Positions 14,261-21,761 of a stretch of DNA of 24,823 nt are shown here, in pieces. The translations under genes and the position numbers were made by a program. Numbering within the stretch: position 1 is the first letter of the stretch; the number at the start of each line of letters is the position of its first letter. Under the pieces are notes generated by a model that saw only the letters and a list, made by a program, of their open reading frames with translations, made no database searches and was not told the DNA's origin. Origin of the DNA: a virus; IMG/VR virus record IMGVR_UViG_3300011252_000463, positions 1 through 24,823 of that record, one strand, 5' to 3'.

Positions 14261-14943
14261 TCTTTGAGACCCTCCACCAACGCATAATCTTTTTCCCCAC
14301 ACTCTGCACAGTCCCATTCAATCAAATGACTTAACGATGGACCATCAGTAAAAAATGCTAATATTTTTTCAAACTGATCTTTATTTAAATGATCCAACCA
14401 TTCATCTAATTCTTCTGTAGTAAACTCATCATAAACATTATCATTATCGTAAATATATTCAACATTATCTTTCACCATAGCAAATAGATTTGAAGCAGTT
14501 CTTTCCATCATTTTTTCATCACTGTAAGTCGGATATGTTAGTTTAATTCCGATGCTATTATCTAATTCAATTTTGCCATCACTCACGCTACCAGTAATCG
14601 ATAAATCTTCAATGTCAAATACATATTTTGTTCTTGCTTTGCATTCACTATCACCATTGTGACTGAGAGTCATTTCTATTTGCTCGCCTACCGACTTCGA
14701 TCGTATTTGCATAAACAACCATTCAACATCAAATGTTGATAGTTTGTCTATATCAATACCTTTAGTTAATATACAATTTTTTAATAAATCTTTAACTGCA
14801 CCAATAATCGTTTCTTTTTCTCCATCTTCTAATGCAATTAAAAGTATCTTTTCTTCCTTTACCAAAAATGGTCTAAATTTTATATTTTTGTTCGTAGATG
14901 GTAATTTGGTCTTAAACTCAGGTACAGATAATGTAGGTAACAT
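14242..14943 (-). CDS. 26: T4 gp26-like baseplate hub/assembly protein
   Basis: 233 residues from ATG 14943 (GGAG 7 bases upstream; a TTG two codons earlier is less likely). The N-terminus has MLPTLSVPEFKTKLPST and the family-typical KFRPFLVKEEKILL. The C-terminus has a CxxC pair (WDCAECGEKDYALVEGLKDFF), as in the T4 baseplate-protein family of gp26. In T4 gp26 is needed for hub assembly. Its stop overlaps the ATG of the next ORF, and a candidate -1 frameshift site lies three codons before the stop. The pair, just upstream of the tape-measure-like gene, resembles G/GT chaperones of long-tailed phages, so an assembly-chaperone role is a serious alternative to a structural hub role. Confidence 0.85.
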   Translation of the reverse strand: MLPTLSVPEFKTKLPSTNKNIKFRPFLVKEEKILLIALEDGEKETIIGAVKDLLKNCILTKGIDIDKLSTFDVEWLFMQIRSKSVGEQIEMTLSHNGDSECKARTKYVFDIEDLSITGSVSDGKIELDNSIGIKLTYPTYSDEKMMERTASNLFAMVKDNVEYIYDNDNVYDEFTTEELDEWLDHLNKDQFEKILAFFTDGPSLSHLIEWDCAECGEKDYALVEGLKDFFMLV

Positions 14944-14971
14944 TCTCAATCTCCATAATTAAATTGTTTGT

Positions 14972-15664
14972 TTATTGTCCAGATGCTAATCCTGTAAACA
15001 CTCTATTTGATGGAGCAGGCGTTACAGCTTCTCTTTGCTCTAATCCAATTAATATAGGTTTATTTGTATTGTTTGGTTGAATCACGGTCTCTTTGCTTTC
15101 TTCAACCTCTTCCTTATGTGTTGTTATATTATAATAACGATGCGCAAACTGCAACGAAAGTTTAGCAAGACTATCATCACCCCAACCCATTTGCACTCCA
15201 TTCATAATAATAGGATATGAATCGACAAGTTCTATTGTGGTTCTTAATTTTCCTGTCACATCAAACTGCCTTATATAGACATTTGATTTGTAATTATCAA
15301 AATACTTTACATTAAACGATCCACCAATTCCTTGTGGGGTTGTATCTATCATACTTTGCATCCATCTTTCAAAAAATATTTTTTCACTCATACTCTCACT
15401 TAATAGAAATGTAATCGTTACATCTGAATGCACTGCGGCATAAGGAACTTTATTAACTGGTCCATTCATAGAGAATCTTTGATCTATTGTCATTGCTGTT
15501 CGACCAGGAATTTCAACACTATCCGCTCTATATGTTAGATTTCTTATTTCCTCTGGATCTAAATTAAGTGCAGATGGTGGACTAATCAAAACTTCAAAGT
15601 GTGAAGTCTTAGCAACTCCATCTTTAAGTCCTTCACTAATCATCTTTCTTATGTTAAATGCCAT
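14972..15664 (-). CDS. Tail-tube-fold protein (gp19/gp54-like tube initiator)
   Basis: 230 residues. The core carries tail-tube features: an N-terminal SHFEVLISPPSAL strand, RADSVEIPGRTAMTIDQRF, an ITFLLSESMSEKIFFERWM segment, and the late IELVDSYPIIMNGVQMGW strand, typical of T4 gp19-type tube proteins that stack as hexameric rings. It is longer than gp19 (163 residues), with a polar tail of about 45 residues. A baseplate-side tube protein such as gp54 is therefore as likely as the main tube subunit. Its neighbours (gene 26 pair and gene 4) favour gp54, which initiates the tube on the baseplate. The start overlaps the preceding stop by one base (TAATG). Confidence 0.75.
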   Translation of the reverse strand: MAFNIRKMISEGLKDGVAKTSHFEVLISPPSALNLDPEEIRNLTYRADSVEIPGRTAMTIDQRFSMNGPVNKVPYAAVHSDVTITFLLSESMSEKIFFERWMQSMIDTTPQGIGGSFNVKYFDNYKSNVYIRQFDVTGKLRTTIELVDSYPIIMNGVQMGWGDDSLAKLSLQFAHRYYNITTHKEEVEESKETVIQPNNTNKPILIGLEQREAVTPAPSNRVFTGLASGQ

Positions 15665-16254
15665 TATAGTGCCCTTCTTGAGTCTCTATAAACTCTTTGT
15701 GTGCTTGCCTTTTCAAATCTCTGCGTCGGTAACATTAACGCTATATCCCATTCGGTTGCTGGCACGTTATAGAATCTAGATCTAACATTTGAAGCAAGGT
15801 AGTGTTTGAATGTTGGTTTGAACAATCTATACTTTGATGCACCTTGTAATGTTTCATATGATAGTCTAAGTCTTGTTGTTTTGTCGTATTTTTTATTTGA
15901 TACAATACCATAAAGATTATCCATCAACTTTGCTCTCAACACTGGCGGCAAATAATGTAAGTTTATACCATAGAAACCACCTGATGCTGGACCAACCATA
16001 AAAATCAAAGGAAACTTGTCATAGTATGGTAATGTTTTCTTGCCTTTGGGGTCATAGAAAAAATGATACATTTTACCCACCGCTGGCGATGATCTCATAT
16101 CTTTATCGTCAGCGTTCGACAATATCTTATCAGGATTTGCGCCTGCCGTTCGTTTAGCGGCTCTTCTAAACCAATCGCGTGCCTCTTGACTTCGAGCAGG
16201 TGTTTGACCAGCGCGAAGTCCTTTTGTTAATATGTCGTCGAATAAGGTTGCCAT
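15664..16254 (-). CDS. Conserved T4-like phage protein of unknown function, 196 aa
   Basis: A basic protein beginning MATLFDDILTKGLRAGQ, with WFRRAAKRT, GKMYHFFYDPKGKK, LPYYDKFPLIFMVGP and GFYGINLHYLPP in order, then ASKYRLFKPTFKHYL and EWDIALMLPTQRFEKAS. The combination PYYD-x-FP plus GINLHYLPP is familiar from marine T4-like phages, where it usually lies beside gene 4. Position next to the head-completion gene suggests a virion-maturation role such as DNA-end protection (gp2) or tail completion (gp3), but no motif decides this. It starts 4 bases after gene 4 ends and overlaps the tube-protein start. Confidence 0.75.
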   Translation of the reverse strand: MATLFDDILTKGLRAGQTPARSQEARDWFRRAAKRTAGANPDKILSNADDKDMRSSPAVGKMYHFFYDPKGKKTLPYYDKFPLIFMVGPASGGFYGINLHYLPPVLRAKLMDNLYGIVSNKKYDKTTRLRLSYETLQGASKYRLFKPTFKHYLASNVRSRFYNVPATEWDIALMLPTQRFEKASTQRVYRDSRRAL

Positions 16255-16258
16255 GATA

Positions 16259-16696
16259 CTATTTAGCCTTCTTGCCGAATAATTGATCTTCAGTTAACAC
16301 CTGAAATTTCCAGTTTCTATCCTTACAATAACGAACTGCTGCTTCCCACTTTGCTTGATTGACACCCCAAGTAGTTACCTCGTTAATGTATTTCTTTGTA
16401 ACACGACTCTTTTTTTCTGGAGGACGAGACTGTGCAGCAGGTTTTACTTCAAATACAACTATCTCACCTTTGCTAGTCTTAACAATGAAGTCTGGAAAGT
16501 ATCGATGAACCTTGCCGTCTATTGGTGATCGATAGGGTATAGCAAACTCTTCACTGCCCCACCATATTATATCTGGATTTTTATCAAAATAAGAACACAC
16601 ATTTAGTTCCCAAGAACTTCGATATATAATATTGGTTGGATCGCCTTTATACTTTTCGGGGAACTTAGGTTTAAATCTTCCTTGATGATACTTCAT
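16259..16696 (-). CDS. 4: T4 gp4-like head completion protein
   Basis: 145 residues from ATG 16696. A GTG eight codons upstream (16720) would lie almost at the predicted transcription start and adds residues outside the family. Motifs: QGRFKPKFPEKYKGDPTNII, YRSSWELNVCSYFD, WWGSEEFAIPYRSPIDGKVH, RYFPDFIV, then VVFEVKPAAQ and YINEVTTWGVNQAKWEAA. The E...D/E-x-K layout (PDFIV...FEVKP) resembles a PD-(D/E)xK nuclease fold, in line with views that gp4 (gp50/65) trims or completes DNA-filled heads. It is the first gene of the - strand late unit and lies divergent from the gene 48-like gene. No ribosome site is evident. Confidence 0.87.
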   Translation of the reverse strand: MKYHQGRFKPKFPEKYKGDPTNIIYRSSWELNVCSYFDKNPDIIWWGSEEFAIPYRSPIDGKVHRYFPDFIVKTSKGEIVVFEVKPAAQSRPPEKKSRVTKKYINEVTTWGVNQAKWEAAVRYCKDRNWKFQVLTEDQLFGKKAK

Positions 16697-16704
16697 ATAA
16701 TCTG

Positions 16705-16712
16705 TATAAATA
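16705..16712 (+). promoter_or_regulatory. T4-type late promoter driving the right-hand baseplate block
   Basis: Exact TATAAATA octamer, followed by G. The predicted start is near 16718, giving a leader of about 30 nt with AAAGGTG before the ATG at 16750. Confidence 0.8.
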
Positions 16713-16727
16713 GTTGACACAAAAATC

Positions 16728-16735
16728 TATTTATT
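16728..16735 (-). promoter_or_regulatory. Late-promoter-like octamer for the leftward gene 4 unit
   Basis: AATAAATA on the - strand, seven of eight matches to the T4 late consensus. Transcription would start near 16722 and give a leader of about 26 nt before the gene 4 ATG. It lies within the + strand leader, so the two late transcripts would overlap by a few bases. Confidence 0.5.
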
Positions 16736-16749
16736 ACAAAGGTGCATAA

Positions 16750-17823
16750 ATGTCTGCAGCGATGAAGCGAGAAGGTAGAGTAGGAGATGGATCTTTCTAT
16801 TACTTTTTCCCCCAAGAAGTTACCAATCAAAACTATATGATGCTTCAAGTGTTGGAAAAATCTCGTGGTGATAAGTTTCAGGTCCAAGAAGGCAAATCAG
16901 TTGGGCGTGTTTTTATTTTTCCAATCCCTGCGAATCTATCAGTTGCTTCTAAAACAGATTACGAAAACAAAGGTCTTGGGATGCTAGGCGCAATGGGCGC
17001 AGGGCGACTTAACACCACAGGTGCATTAGATGATGTTACTAATGCACTTATGACTGGTGCAGGAGATATACTTGATGGTGTAGGACTTAATACTGGTTCT
17101 GACACGCAAACAGCAGCGGCAGTTAGTGCAGTAGGAACTGCGTCTTTTGCTGCTTCATCGATAGGAAAGAAAATGGGGATTAGTGCCTTGGGGGCTGGTG
17201 GTCTTGCTGGTGCTGCAGCAGGTGCCACAGTAGTTGAATCATTAGGACTAAAAGCAGGACTTGCGGTAAATCCACATCTTGCTGTTTTGTTTAAGGGAGT
17301 TGGATTAAGAACATTTGCATTCCAATATAAATTTGTTGCTAGAAATCAACAAGAATCTAATCAACTGCGTGACATAATAAAAAAACTAAACTATCATATG
17401 CATCCAGATTATTTTGCTGGAAACTTTGCATTTAAATATCCAGATGAGTTTAGAATAGAGTTTTCACAAAATAGAAAAGAATGGTTATTCAATATTAAAG
17501 ATTGTGTAATGACAGACATGACTGTTAATTATAATGGAGAAGGTATGCCATTATTTTTTGAAGATGTTGGCGGACCAGTTTCTATTGATATTTCAATGTC
17601 GTTTCAAGAGACTAAGATATTTACAAAACGTGATTATGCTGAAGACTATGAAGTAGAAAAGGATCCTGAATCTGAAGCAGAACCGAAGTTTGACGGTAGA
17701 ATTGTTCAAGATCCAGAAGAAGTGAGGCAATTAGAAACTAGAAATTCAATAACATGCATTGATTGTTGGAGGAGGATAATAAATGAGCAATTACTTTTCA
17801 TATTTTCCTACAGTTCAACATGA
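16750..17823 (+). CDS. 48: T4 gp48-like baseplate tail-tube cap protein
   Basis: 357 residues, T4 gp48 being 364. The N-terminal part has YYFFPQEVTNQNYMML and RVFIFPIPANLSV. A middle Gly/Ala-rich segment (about 80-165) is followed by the conserved C-terminal half: NPHLAVLFKGVGLRTFAF, QYKFVARNQQESNQLRDIIK, LNYHMHPDYF, FKYPDEFRIEF, DCVMTDMTVNYN and DISMSFQETKIFTKRD. gp48 with gp54 joins baseplate to tail tube. Its last 41 bases overlap the gene 53 start in another frame, giving an odd Cys-containing tail (TCIDCWRRII...). It is the first gene after the late promoter at 16705. Confidence 0.86.
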   Translation: MSAAMKREGRVGDGSFYYFFPQEVTNQNYMMLQVLEKSRGDKFQVQEGKSVGRVFIFPIPANLSVASKTDYENKGLGMLGAMGAGRLNTTGALDDVTNALMTGAGDILDGVGLNTGSDTQTAAAVSAVGTASFAASSIGKKMGISALGAGGLAGAAAGATVVESLGLKAGLAVNPHLAVLFKGVGLRTFAFQYKFVARNQQESNQLRDIIKKLNYHMHPDYFAGNFAFKYPDEFRIEFSQNRKEWLFNIKDCVMTDMTVNYNGEGMPLFFEDVGGPVSIDISMSFQETKIFTKRDYAEDYEVEKDPESEAEPKFDGRIVQDPEEVRQLETRNSITCIDCWRRIINEQLLFIFSYSST

Positions 17824-18358
17824 TCTAACTAATATTGGTCAGACAGTTGATCTTACTAATATCATTAGAAGATTTAAAGTAAAGAGTTCTTTACTTGCAG
17901 ATACACGTGCTTATAATGAATACTCTATACAAGCAGGCGAAAGACCTGATATCGTAGCAGACAAGTTTTATGATGATCCTAGTTATGCTTGGTTGATTTT
18001 ATTATTCAACGAGATTGACGATCCAATATTTGGATGGCCATTATTCAACAAAGAGTTTGATGACTTTATAGTTGGTAAATATGGCAGTATATCAAGCGCA
18101 AAAGGCACTGTTCATGAGTATCGCAAGGTGTTAACTAAAAAATCAGTTAAGTTTGATGGAACTATTATCGGAAAAAGAACAGTCACCATAGATTTAACTA
18201 CATATAACACATTGAGTGAATCTGTAAGAGAGTCGATATCAAAGTATGATTACGAAGAAGAACTAAATGATGAGAAATCAGAAATAAAAATATTAAAACC
18301 AAGATATGTGTCAGAAGTGCGAAAACAAGTACAAGGTATTTTAAAAGATGGCATCTGA
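17783..18358 (+). CDS. 53: T4 gp53-like baseplate wedge protein
   Basis: 191 residues, T4 gp53 being 196. A very strong ribosome site (GGAGGAGG, 17768-17775) precedes the ATG. Family features: MSNYFSYFPTVQHDL, then YNEYSIQAGERPDIVADKFY and DDPSYAWLILLFNEIDDPIFGWPL, the counterpart of the T4 NPQLYWVLLMCN...DPYYGW segment. The basic/helical C-terminal half has FIVGKYGSISSAK and a closing YVSEVRKQVQGIL. The fold is LysM-like in its middle. gp53 links wedges and hub at the end of baseplate assembly. It overlaps genes at both ends (48 upstream, the gp27-like gene downstream), which implies tight translational coupling. Confidence 0.9.
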   Translation: MSNYFSYFPTVQHDLTNIGQTVDLTNIIRRFKVKSSLLADTRAYNEYSIQAGERPDIVADKFYDDPSYAWLILLFNEIDDPIFGWPLFNKEFDDFIVGKYGSISSAKGTVHEYRKVLTKKSVKFDGTIIGKRTVTIDLTTYNTLSESVRESISKYDYEEELNDEKSEIKILKPRYVSEVRKQVQGILKDGI

Positions 18359-19703
18359 TGGATACAGGCACGCTGGTGATGTTGAGGTAGAATCTGTAAC
18401 ACTGATACTTTCCAATCAACAGGTTATTGATATATCAGAACTTGTTGCCGAAACTAACATATACCAAGACTTATTTAATCACTACATCGAAGCAGATTTT
18501 GTGATGAATGATTCTTTCAATCTTTTTGCTCAGGGATGTTCTGGCACAGAGATAGTAGAAATATCATTTAGAAATAAAGTTGGCCCAGAGGCATCACCAC
18601 AACCAGAATTTATTCGTCATATTTTCTTTGTGTATGAAATTACAGATAAACAAAGACTATCTGAATTCAAAGAAGCATACATTATGAATTGTATTAGTTT
18701 CGAAAGATATCAAACAATTCCAGAAAAGATTAGTCGATCATATGGACCATCATCTATCAAAGATATGGTGCAGAAAATAAATTCAGAATTTATTTATAAT
18801 GATTCTGCTAAAGATTTTTATAGAGAAATTTCTAAAATAACAAATTATACTAAAACGAAAGAAGGTATATTTGACGAAACAAGTGGTCAGTTTCAGTATG
18901 TTATACCAAATTTAACGGTAGACGATGCAATAGATTTTTTGTCTAGTGAATCAGACTCTAGTGATCATATTCCATTTTATACTTTTTATGAAGACGCAAA
19001 TGGATTTAACTTTAGAAATATTTCTAATTTAATATCACAACCTATCGCTGCAACTTATCATCATTTGCCCACAAAAATTGATGCGGCAGCAAGAGATGAA
19101 ATTAACAATAGTCAGAATGACTCTTTGCAAAACTTCGATGACACATTTAAAATTATATCGTATAATGTAGTCAAGCAAAATAATATTTTACAAAATACAA
19201 ATTATGGAATGTATAAAAGTAAATCGGTAGATATTGACCTTCATCGAAGAAAAACAACTGTTTCAACATTTGACTATGATAAGTACTCTGACAAGTTTAA
19301 GTTTATTCAAAATAAAATTTTAGGTAGTTCAGATGGATCACCAGTATTATCTTTAAGAACTAGTAGAAAAGGTCATGAATCTGACAAATTATTGTCTGTA
19401 GAAAATCACCTACCAAAAAGAACGGATCAAACTAAACCGATTACTGATAGTTACAAAAGATCTGTATTTAATGTTGTAATGGAAGTGGTAGTTCCTGGAA
19501 GTGACACTATAATTGTTGGTCAAATGATCGAACTAATGTTTTATCGCACAATTGGTGATGAAGTAAGTTTAAATGAGTACGATAAGTATCTTAGTGGAAA
19601 ATATTTAATTACCAAAGTTCGCCAAAAACTTACTGGGGCGAAAACAGGTGTTGATTATGTAACTGTAATAGAATGTACCAGAGATGGTATAAAAGAAGAC
19701 TAA
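18348..19703 (+). CDS. 27: gp27-like baseplate hub protein
   Basis: 451 residues, T4 gp27 being 391. Typical hub pattern in the first half: SNQQVIDISELVAETNIYQD, LFNHYIEADFVMNDS, FFVYEITDKQRL, YIMNCISFERYQ and ISRSYGPSSIKDMVQKIN, shared with gp27/gpD-type hub proteins whose two similar barrel domains form a trimeric ring. The second half holds LHRRKTTVSTFDYDKYSD and VVMEVVVPGSDTIIVGQMIEL, close to the gpD-like final domain. Its position between genes 53 and 5 is the expected one, because gp27 trimers carry the gp5 spike. The ATG overlaps the gene 53 stop by 11 bases. Sequence identity to T4 gp27 is not obvious; the call rests on layout plus motif pattern. Confidence 0.78.
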   Translation: MASDGYRHAGDVEVESVTLILSNQQVIDISELVAETNIYQDLFNHYIEADFVMNDSFNLFAQGCSGTEIVEISFRNKVGPEASPQPEFIRHIFFVYEITDKQRLSEFKEAYIMNCISFERYQTIPEKISRSYGPSSIKDMVQKINSEFIYNDSAKDFYREISKITNYTKTKEGIFDETSGQFQYVIPNLTVDDAIDFLSSESDSSDHIPFYTFYEDANGFNFRNISNLISQPIAATYHHLPTKIDAAARDEINNSQNDSLQNFDDTFKIISYNVVKQNNILQNTNYGMYKSKSVDIDLHRRKTTVSTFDYDKYSDKFKFIQNKILGSSDGSPVLSLRTSRKGHESDKLLSVENHLPKRTDQTKPITDSYKRSVFNVVMEVVVPGSDTIIVGQMIELMFYRTIGDEVSLNEYDKYLSGKYLITKVRQKLTGAKTGVDYVTVIECTRDGIKED

Positions 19704-19714
19704 AGGAGAAAGAA

Positions 19715-19894
19715 ATGCCATTACCAGATTCAAAAAGAGCAAAACAAATGCTTGCAGAAATCGTAACTAACGAAGCACCAAAACCAAAGCGAACACGCAG
19801 AACTGCTACGGTAACAGAATCTACTATTAAACCTGCATTTTTGCAAGAGGTTGTAGAACCAGAAAATCAAATCCCAGAGGACGACGCTGAGTAA
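19715..19894 (+). CDS. Small charged protein between hub and spike genes, 59 aa
   Basis: ATG 19715 follows AAAGGAGAAAG (about 19703-19713). The frame is open upstream but only through the end of the hub gene. The protein starts MPLPDSKRAKQMLAEIVTNE, has a very basic patch (KPKRTRRT) and an acidic end (PENQIPEDDAE). It is probably largely disordered. It could be a small spike or hub assembly factor by position. No family is recognised. It stops 2 bases before the gp5-like gene. Confidence 0.65.
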   Translation: MPLPDSKRAKQMLAEIVTNEAPKPKRTRRTATVTESTIKPAFLQEVVEPENQIPEDDAE

Positions 19895-19896
19895 AT

Positions 19897-20799
19897 ATGC
19901 GCGAGTTTATTGGTAGAAAAGGTTTCACGTGGTTTGTTGGAGTTATAGAGGACAGAAATGATCCTGTAAAACTTGGACGACTGCGTGTACGATGCTTTGG
20001 TTGGCATACAGAAGATAAGGGACAGATTCCAACGGATAAACTTCCTTGGGCGATGCCGATGAATAGCATTAACTCAGCACAAACTAATAACATTGGAATA
20101 TCACCGACAGGATTAGTTGAGGGTGCTTGGGTTATAGGATTCTTTTTAGATGGTGATCGTGCGCAAGAACCTGTTGTTATGGGAACACTTGCTACTATCC
20201 CTTCCGAGTTAGCAAATACTCAGGAAGGATTCTACGATCCTAACGGAAAGTATCCGCAGGTGGTCGACGAACCTGACGTAAACCGTCTATCAAGAAACGA
20301 CAGCGATAAACCTCATGCCGTACTTGCCAGTAAAGAAAGCGGAAGAACAACAAATGTTACAACTGCTACTGGTGGAACTTGGAGTGAACCTGCTTCAGCA
20401 TACAAGGCAACGTATCCTTACAATCATGTAAAGGAAACTGAATCAGGGCACATTAAAGAGTTTGATGATACTTCAGGCAGTGAACGCATACACGAGTATC
20501 ACAAAAGTGGTACATTCTATGAGGTACAACCTGATGGAACCAAAGTAACACGTGTAGTTGGAGAAAACTATATGATTGTTGCTAAAGGCAACGATGTAAA
20601 CATAAAGGGTAACTGCAATCTAACGATTGATCAGAACTGCACTACTTACATCAAAGGCAATTGGGATATAAAGGTAGACGGAAATAAAACAGAAACTGTT
20701 CAAGGAACGGTGACTGAAACTTTTGCAAAGACTCAACAAACTACTGCTGGTGGTGATATTACCATTGTCGGTGGACCAAATATTAATCTAAACCCATAA
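19897..20799 (+). CDS. 5: gp5-like baseplate spike protein without lysozyme domain
   Basis: 300 residues against 575 in T4. The N-terminal OB-fold is evident (WFVGVIEDRNDPVKLGRLRVRCFGWH, DKLPWAMPM, GAWVIGFFLDGDRAQEPVVMG). Residues about 95-200 are a linker (YDPNGKYPQVVDEPDVNRL) with no lysozyme motif. The C-terminal third is the spike prism: strands with short V-x-G or K-G turns, such as NDVNIKGNCNLTIDQNC, TTYIKGNWDIKVDGN and TVQGTVTETF, as in VgrG/gp5 beta-helices. Thus the membrane-piercing needle is kept while T4's internal lysozyme is missing. The lytic function may lie in the tape-measure-like protein (11630-14062) instead, which is inference. It is followed by its PAAR tip gene 6 bases later. 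Confidence 0.9.
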   Translation: MREFIGRKGFTWFVGVIEDRNDPVKLGRLRVRCFGWHTEDKGQIPTDKLPWAMPMNSINSAQTNNIGISPTGLVEGAWVIGFFLDGDRAQEPVVMGTLATIPSELANTQEGFYDPNGKYPQVVDEPDVNRLSRNDSDKPHAVLASKESGRTTNVTTATGGTWSEPASAYKATYPYNHVKETESGHIKEFDDTSGSERIHEYHKSGTFYEVQPDGTKVTRVVGENYMIVAKGNDVNIKGNCNLTIDQNCTTYIKGNWDIKVDGNKTETVQGTVTETFAKTQQTTAGGDITIVGGPNINLNP

Positions 20800-20805
20800 A
20801 CGATT

Positions 20806-21102
20806 ATGCCAGCAATTACAAGAGTTGGATTAGATACTCATATAGGACATGCAAGTCCTACTCCTAATCCATTCCACAAAACATCATATGCAACTGGTTC
20901 ACCTAATGTATTCGTAAATGGTGCTGCTGCAGTTCGTATTGGTGATCTAACTTCTTGTGGCGATCCAGCGGTGGGTGGTAGTTCTACAGTCATTATAAAT
21001 GGTATTGGTGTACATAGACTAGGTGATGCGACAGGTGGTCACCAAAGTTGGGTTCCGAATGCATCTGCTTCAGGATCACCTAATACTTTTGCTGGTGGGT
21101 AG
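20806..21102 (+). CDS. 5.4: PAAR-domain spike tip protein (gp5.4-like)
   Basis: 98 residues. The PAAR pattern is plain: ITRVGLDTHIGHASPTPNPF, SPNVFVNGAAAVRIGDLTSC, a PAVGGSSTVIINGIGVHRLGD segment, and SASGSPNTFAGG. Repeated xVxVNGxxxxRxGD units build the conical beta tip. The candidate metal ligands are His17 or His14, Cys51 and a later His. PAAR proteins sharpen the gp5 spike of contractile tails, and this one directly follows the spike gene. The stop codon is followed at once by a late promoter octamer for the next unit. Confidence 0.9.
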   Translation: MPAITRVGLDTHIGHASPTPNPFHKTSYATGSPNVFVNGAAAVRIGDLTSCGDPAVGGSSTVIINGIGVHRLGDATGGHQSWVPNASASGSPNTFAGG

Positions 21103-21110
21103 TATAAATA
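21103..21110 (+). promoter_or_regulatory. T4-type late promoter upstream of the Hc1-like gene and genes 25-6-7
   Basis: Exact TATAAATA octamer starting one base after the PAAR stop, followed by G. The predicted start is near 21116, leaving a leader of about 70 nt before ATG 21188. Confidence 0.8.
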
Positions 21111-21143
21111 GACTAAACAAACTGTTCTCTCTTTAAAGGGGAC

Positions 21144-21182
21144 ATCCTTATTATAACGCGAAGGCGAATTGAAGTCAAGGAT
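21144..21182 (+). promoter_or_regulatory. Possible structured leader that pairs the ribosome site
   Basis: ATCCTT (21144-21149) can pair with AAGGAT (21177-21182), which contains the AAGGA ribosome site of the next gene. Between them is a small CGC-GAAG-GCG hairpin (21157-21166). The segment GCGAAGGCGAATT (21158-21170) closely matches GCGAAAGCGAATT at 3623-3635, which also lies just before an AAGGA and an ATG. Confidence 0.35.
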
Positions 21183-21187
21183 TTTTT

Positions 21188-21358
21188 ATGAATATTCATG
21201 ATTCTATAGTAAATTTATTTGAAACGTACACTTTTGAAAGTGAGAAGTTTGCTAGTGGTAACAAATCAGCAGGAACACGTGCTCGAAAGGCACTTGCTGA
21301 GATAGCAAAACTTTGTAAAGAACGTAGAGCAGAAATACAAAATTTAAAAAACGGATAG
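21188..21358 (+). CDS. Small Hc1-like basic protein, 56 aa
   Basis: ATG 21188 follows AAGGA (21177-21181) and a run of T's. The protein begins MNIHDSIVNLFETYTFESEKF and continues ASGNKSAGTRARKALAEIAK, then a basic helix KLCKERRAEIQNLKNG. The N-K-x-A-G-T-R-A-R-K-A-L motif is the one found in Hc1-type histone-like proteins of bacteria and in small ORFs of marine T4-like phages. It is basic in the second half and probably all helical. It may bind nucleic acid. It is the first gene downstream of the late promoter at 21103 and stops 4 bases before gene 25, so it should be a late protein. Confidence 0.75.
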   Translation: MNIHDSIVNLFETYTFESEKFASGNKSAGTRARKALAEIAKLCKERRAEIQNLKNG

Positions 21359-21362
21359 ATAA

Positions 21363-21761
21363 ATGGCAGAACCAAAGGCAGCTTTCTTCAGCGATATTGC
21401 ACTGGGATTCAACGCACATCCAGTTACTGGAAATCTGCAACGCAAAACCGATGATGAAGCAATCAAACAATCAGTAAAGTCTTTGGTTTTGACAGATTTT
21501 TTTGAAAGACCATTTAAACCTAATATTGGTTGCTCAATAAGATACCTGTTGTTTGAGTTATTTACACCTGCAACTAAACAAATGATGGAAAATGCGATTG
21601 GCGAGGTTATAAGGAACTACGAACCACGTGTGTTGTTGCAAACAGTAAATGTGAAAGAAGATCAAGATCGTAATCGTTTACAGGCGACCATTATCTTCCG
21701 AATTAAAAACCGACCAAACGAACCGATTAATTTAAGCATTATTCTAGAAAGAGTAAGATAA
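21363..21761 (+). CDS. 25: T4 gp25-like baseplate wedge protein
   Basis: 132 residues, same length as T4 gp25. Family motifs: FFSDIALGFNAHPVTGNLQR, then AIKQSVKSLVLTDFFERPFKP with the loop NIGCSIRYLLFELF, and the conserved E-P-R core motif (NYEPRVLLQTV) that organises the wedge. gp25 nucleates sheath polymerisation from the baseplate and is universal in contractile tails. The stop overlaps the gene 6 start (ATAATG). The ATG lies 4 bases after the Hc1-like stop, so ribosomes may pass on from that gene. Confidence 0.94.
   Translation: MAEPKAAFFSDIALGFNAHPVTGNLQRKTDDEAIKQSVKSLVLTDFFERPFKPNIGCSIRYLLFELFTPATKQMMENAIGEVIRNYEPRVLLQTVNVKEDQDRNRLQATIIFRIKNRPNEPINLSIILERVR

Noticed and set aside
14280-14300. 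GGGGAAAAAG run in gene 26 as frameshift site
   Set aside because: In the gene 26 frame the codons are GGG GAA AAA, so slipping back gives a mismatch in the Glu codon; the T7 run downstream fits far better.
18791-18798. TATTTATA, a - strand TATAAATA late promoter
   Set aside because: It lies inside the + strand gp27-like gene, with no leftward gene downstream of it; likely chance in AT-rich DNA.
21148-21160. TATTATAACG as a sigma70 -10 box
   Set aside because: No -35-like hexamer at suitable spacing; the TATAAATA octamer upstream already explains transcription.
21144-21187. ATCCTT/AAGGAT stem plus T6 as an intrinsic terminator
   Set aside because: The T-run directly precedes the ATG and the stem includes the ribosome site; a terminator here would cut off the late genes that the promoter at 21103 serves.
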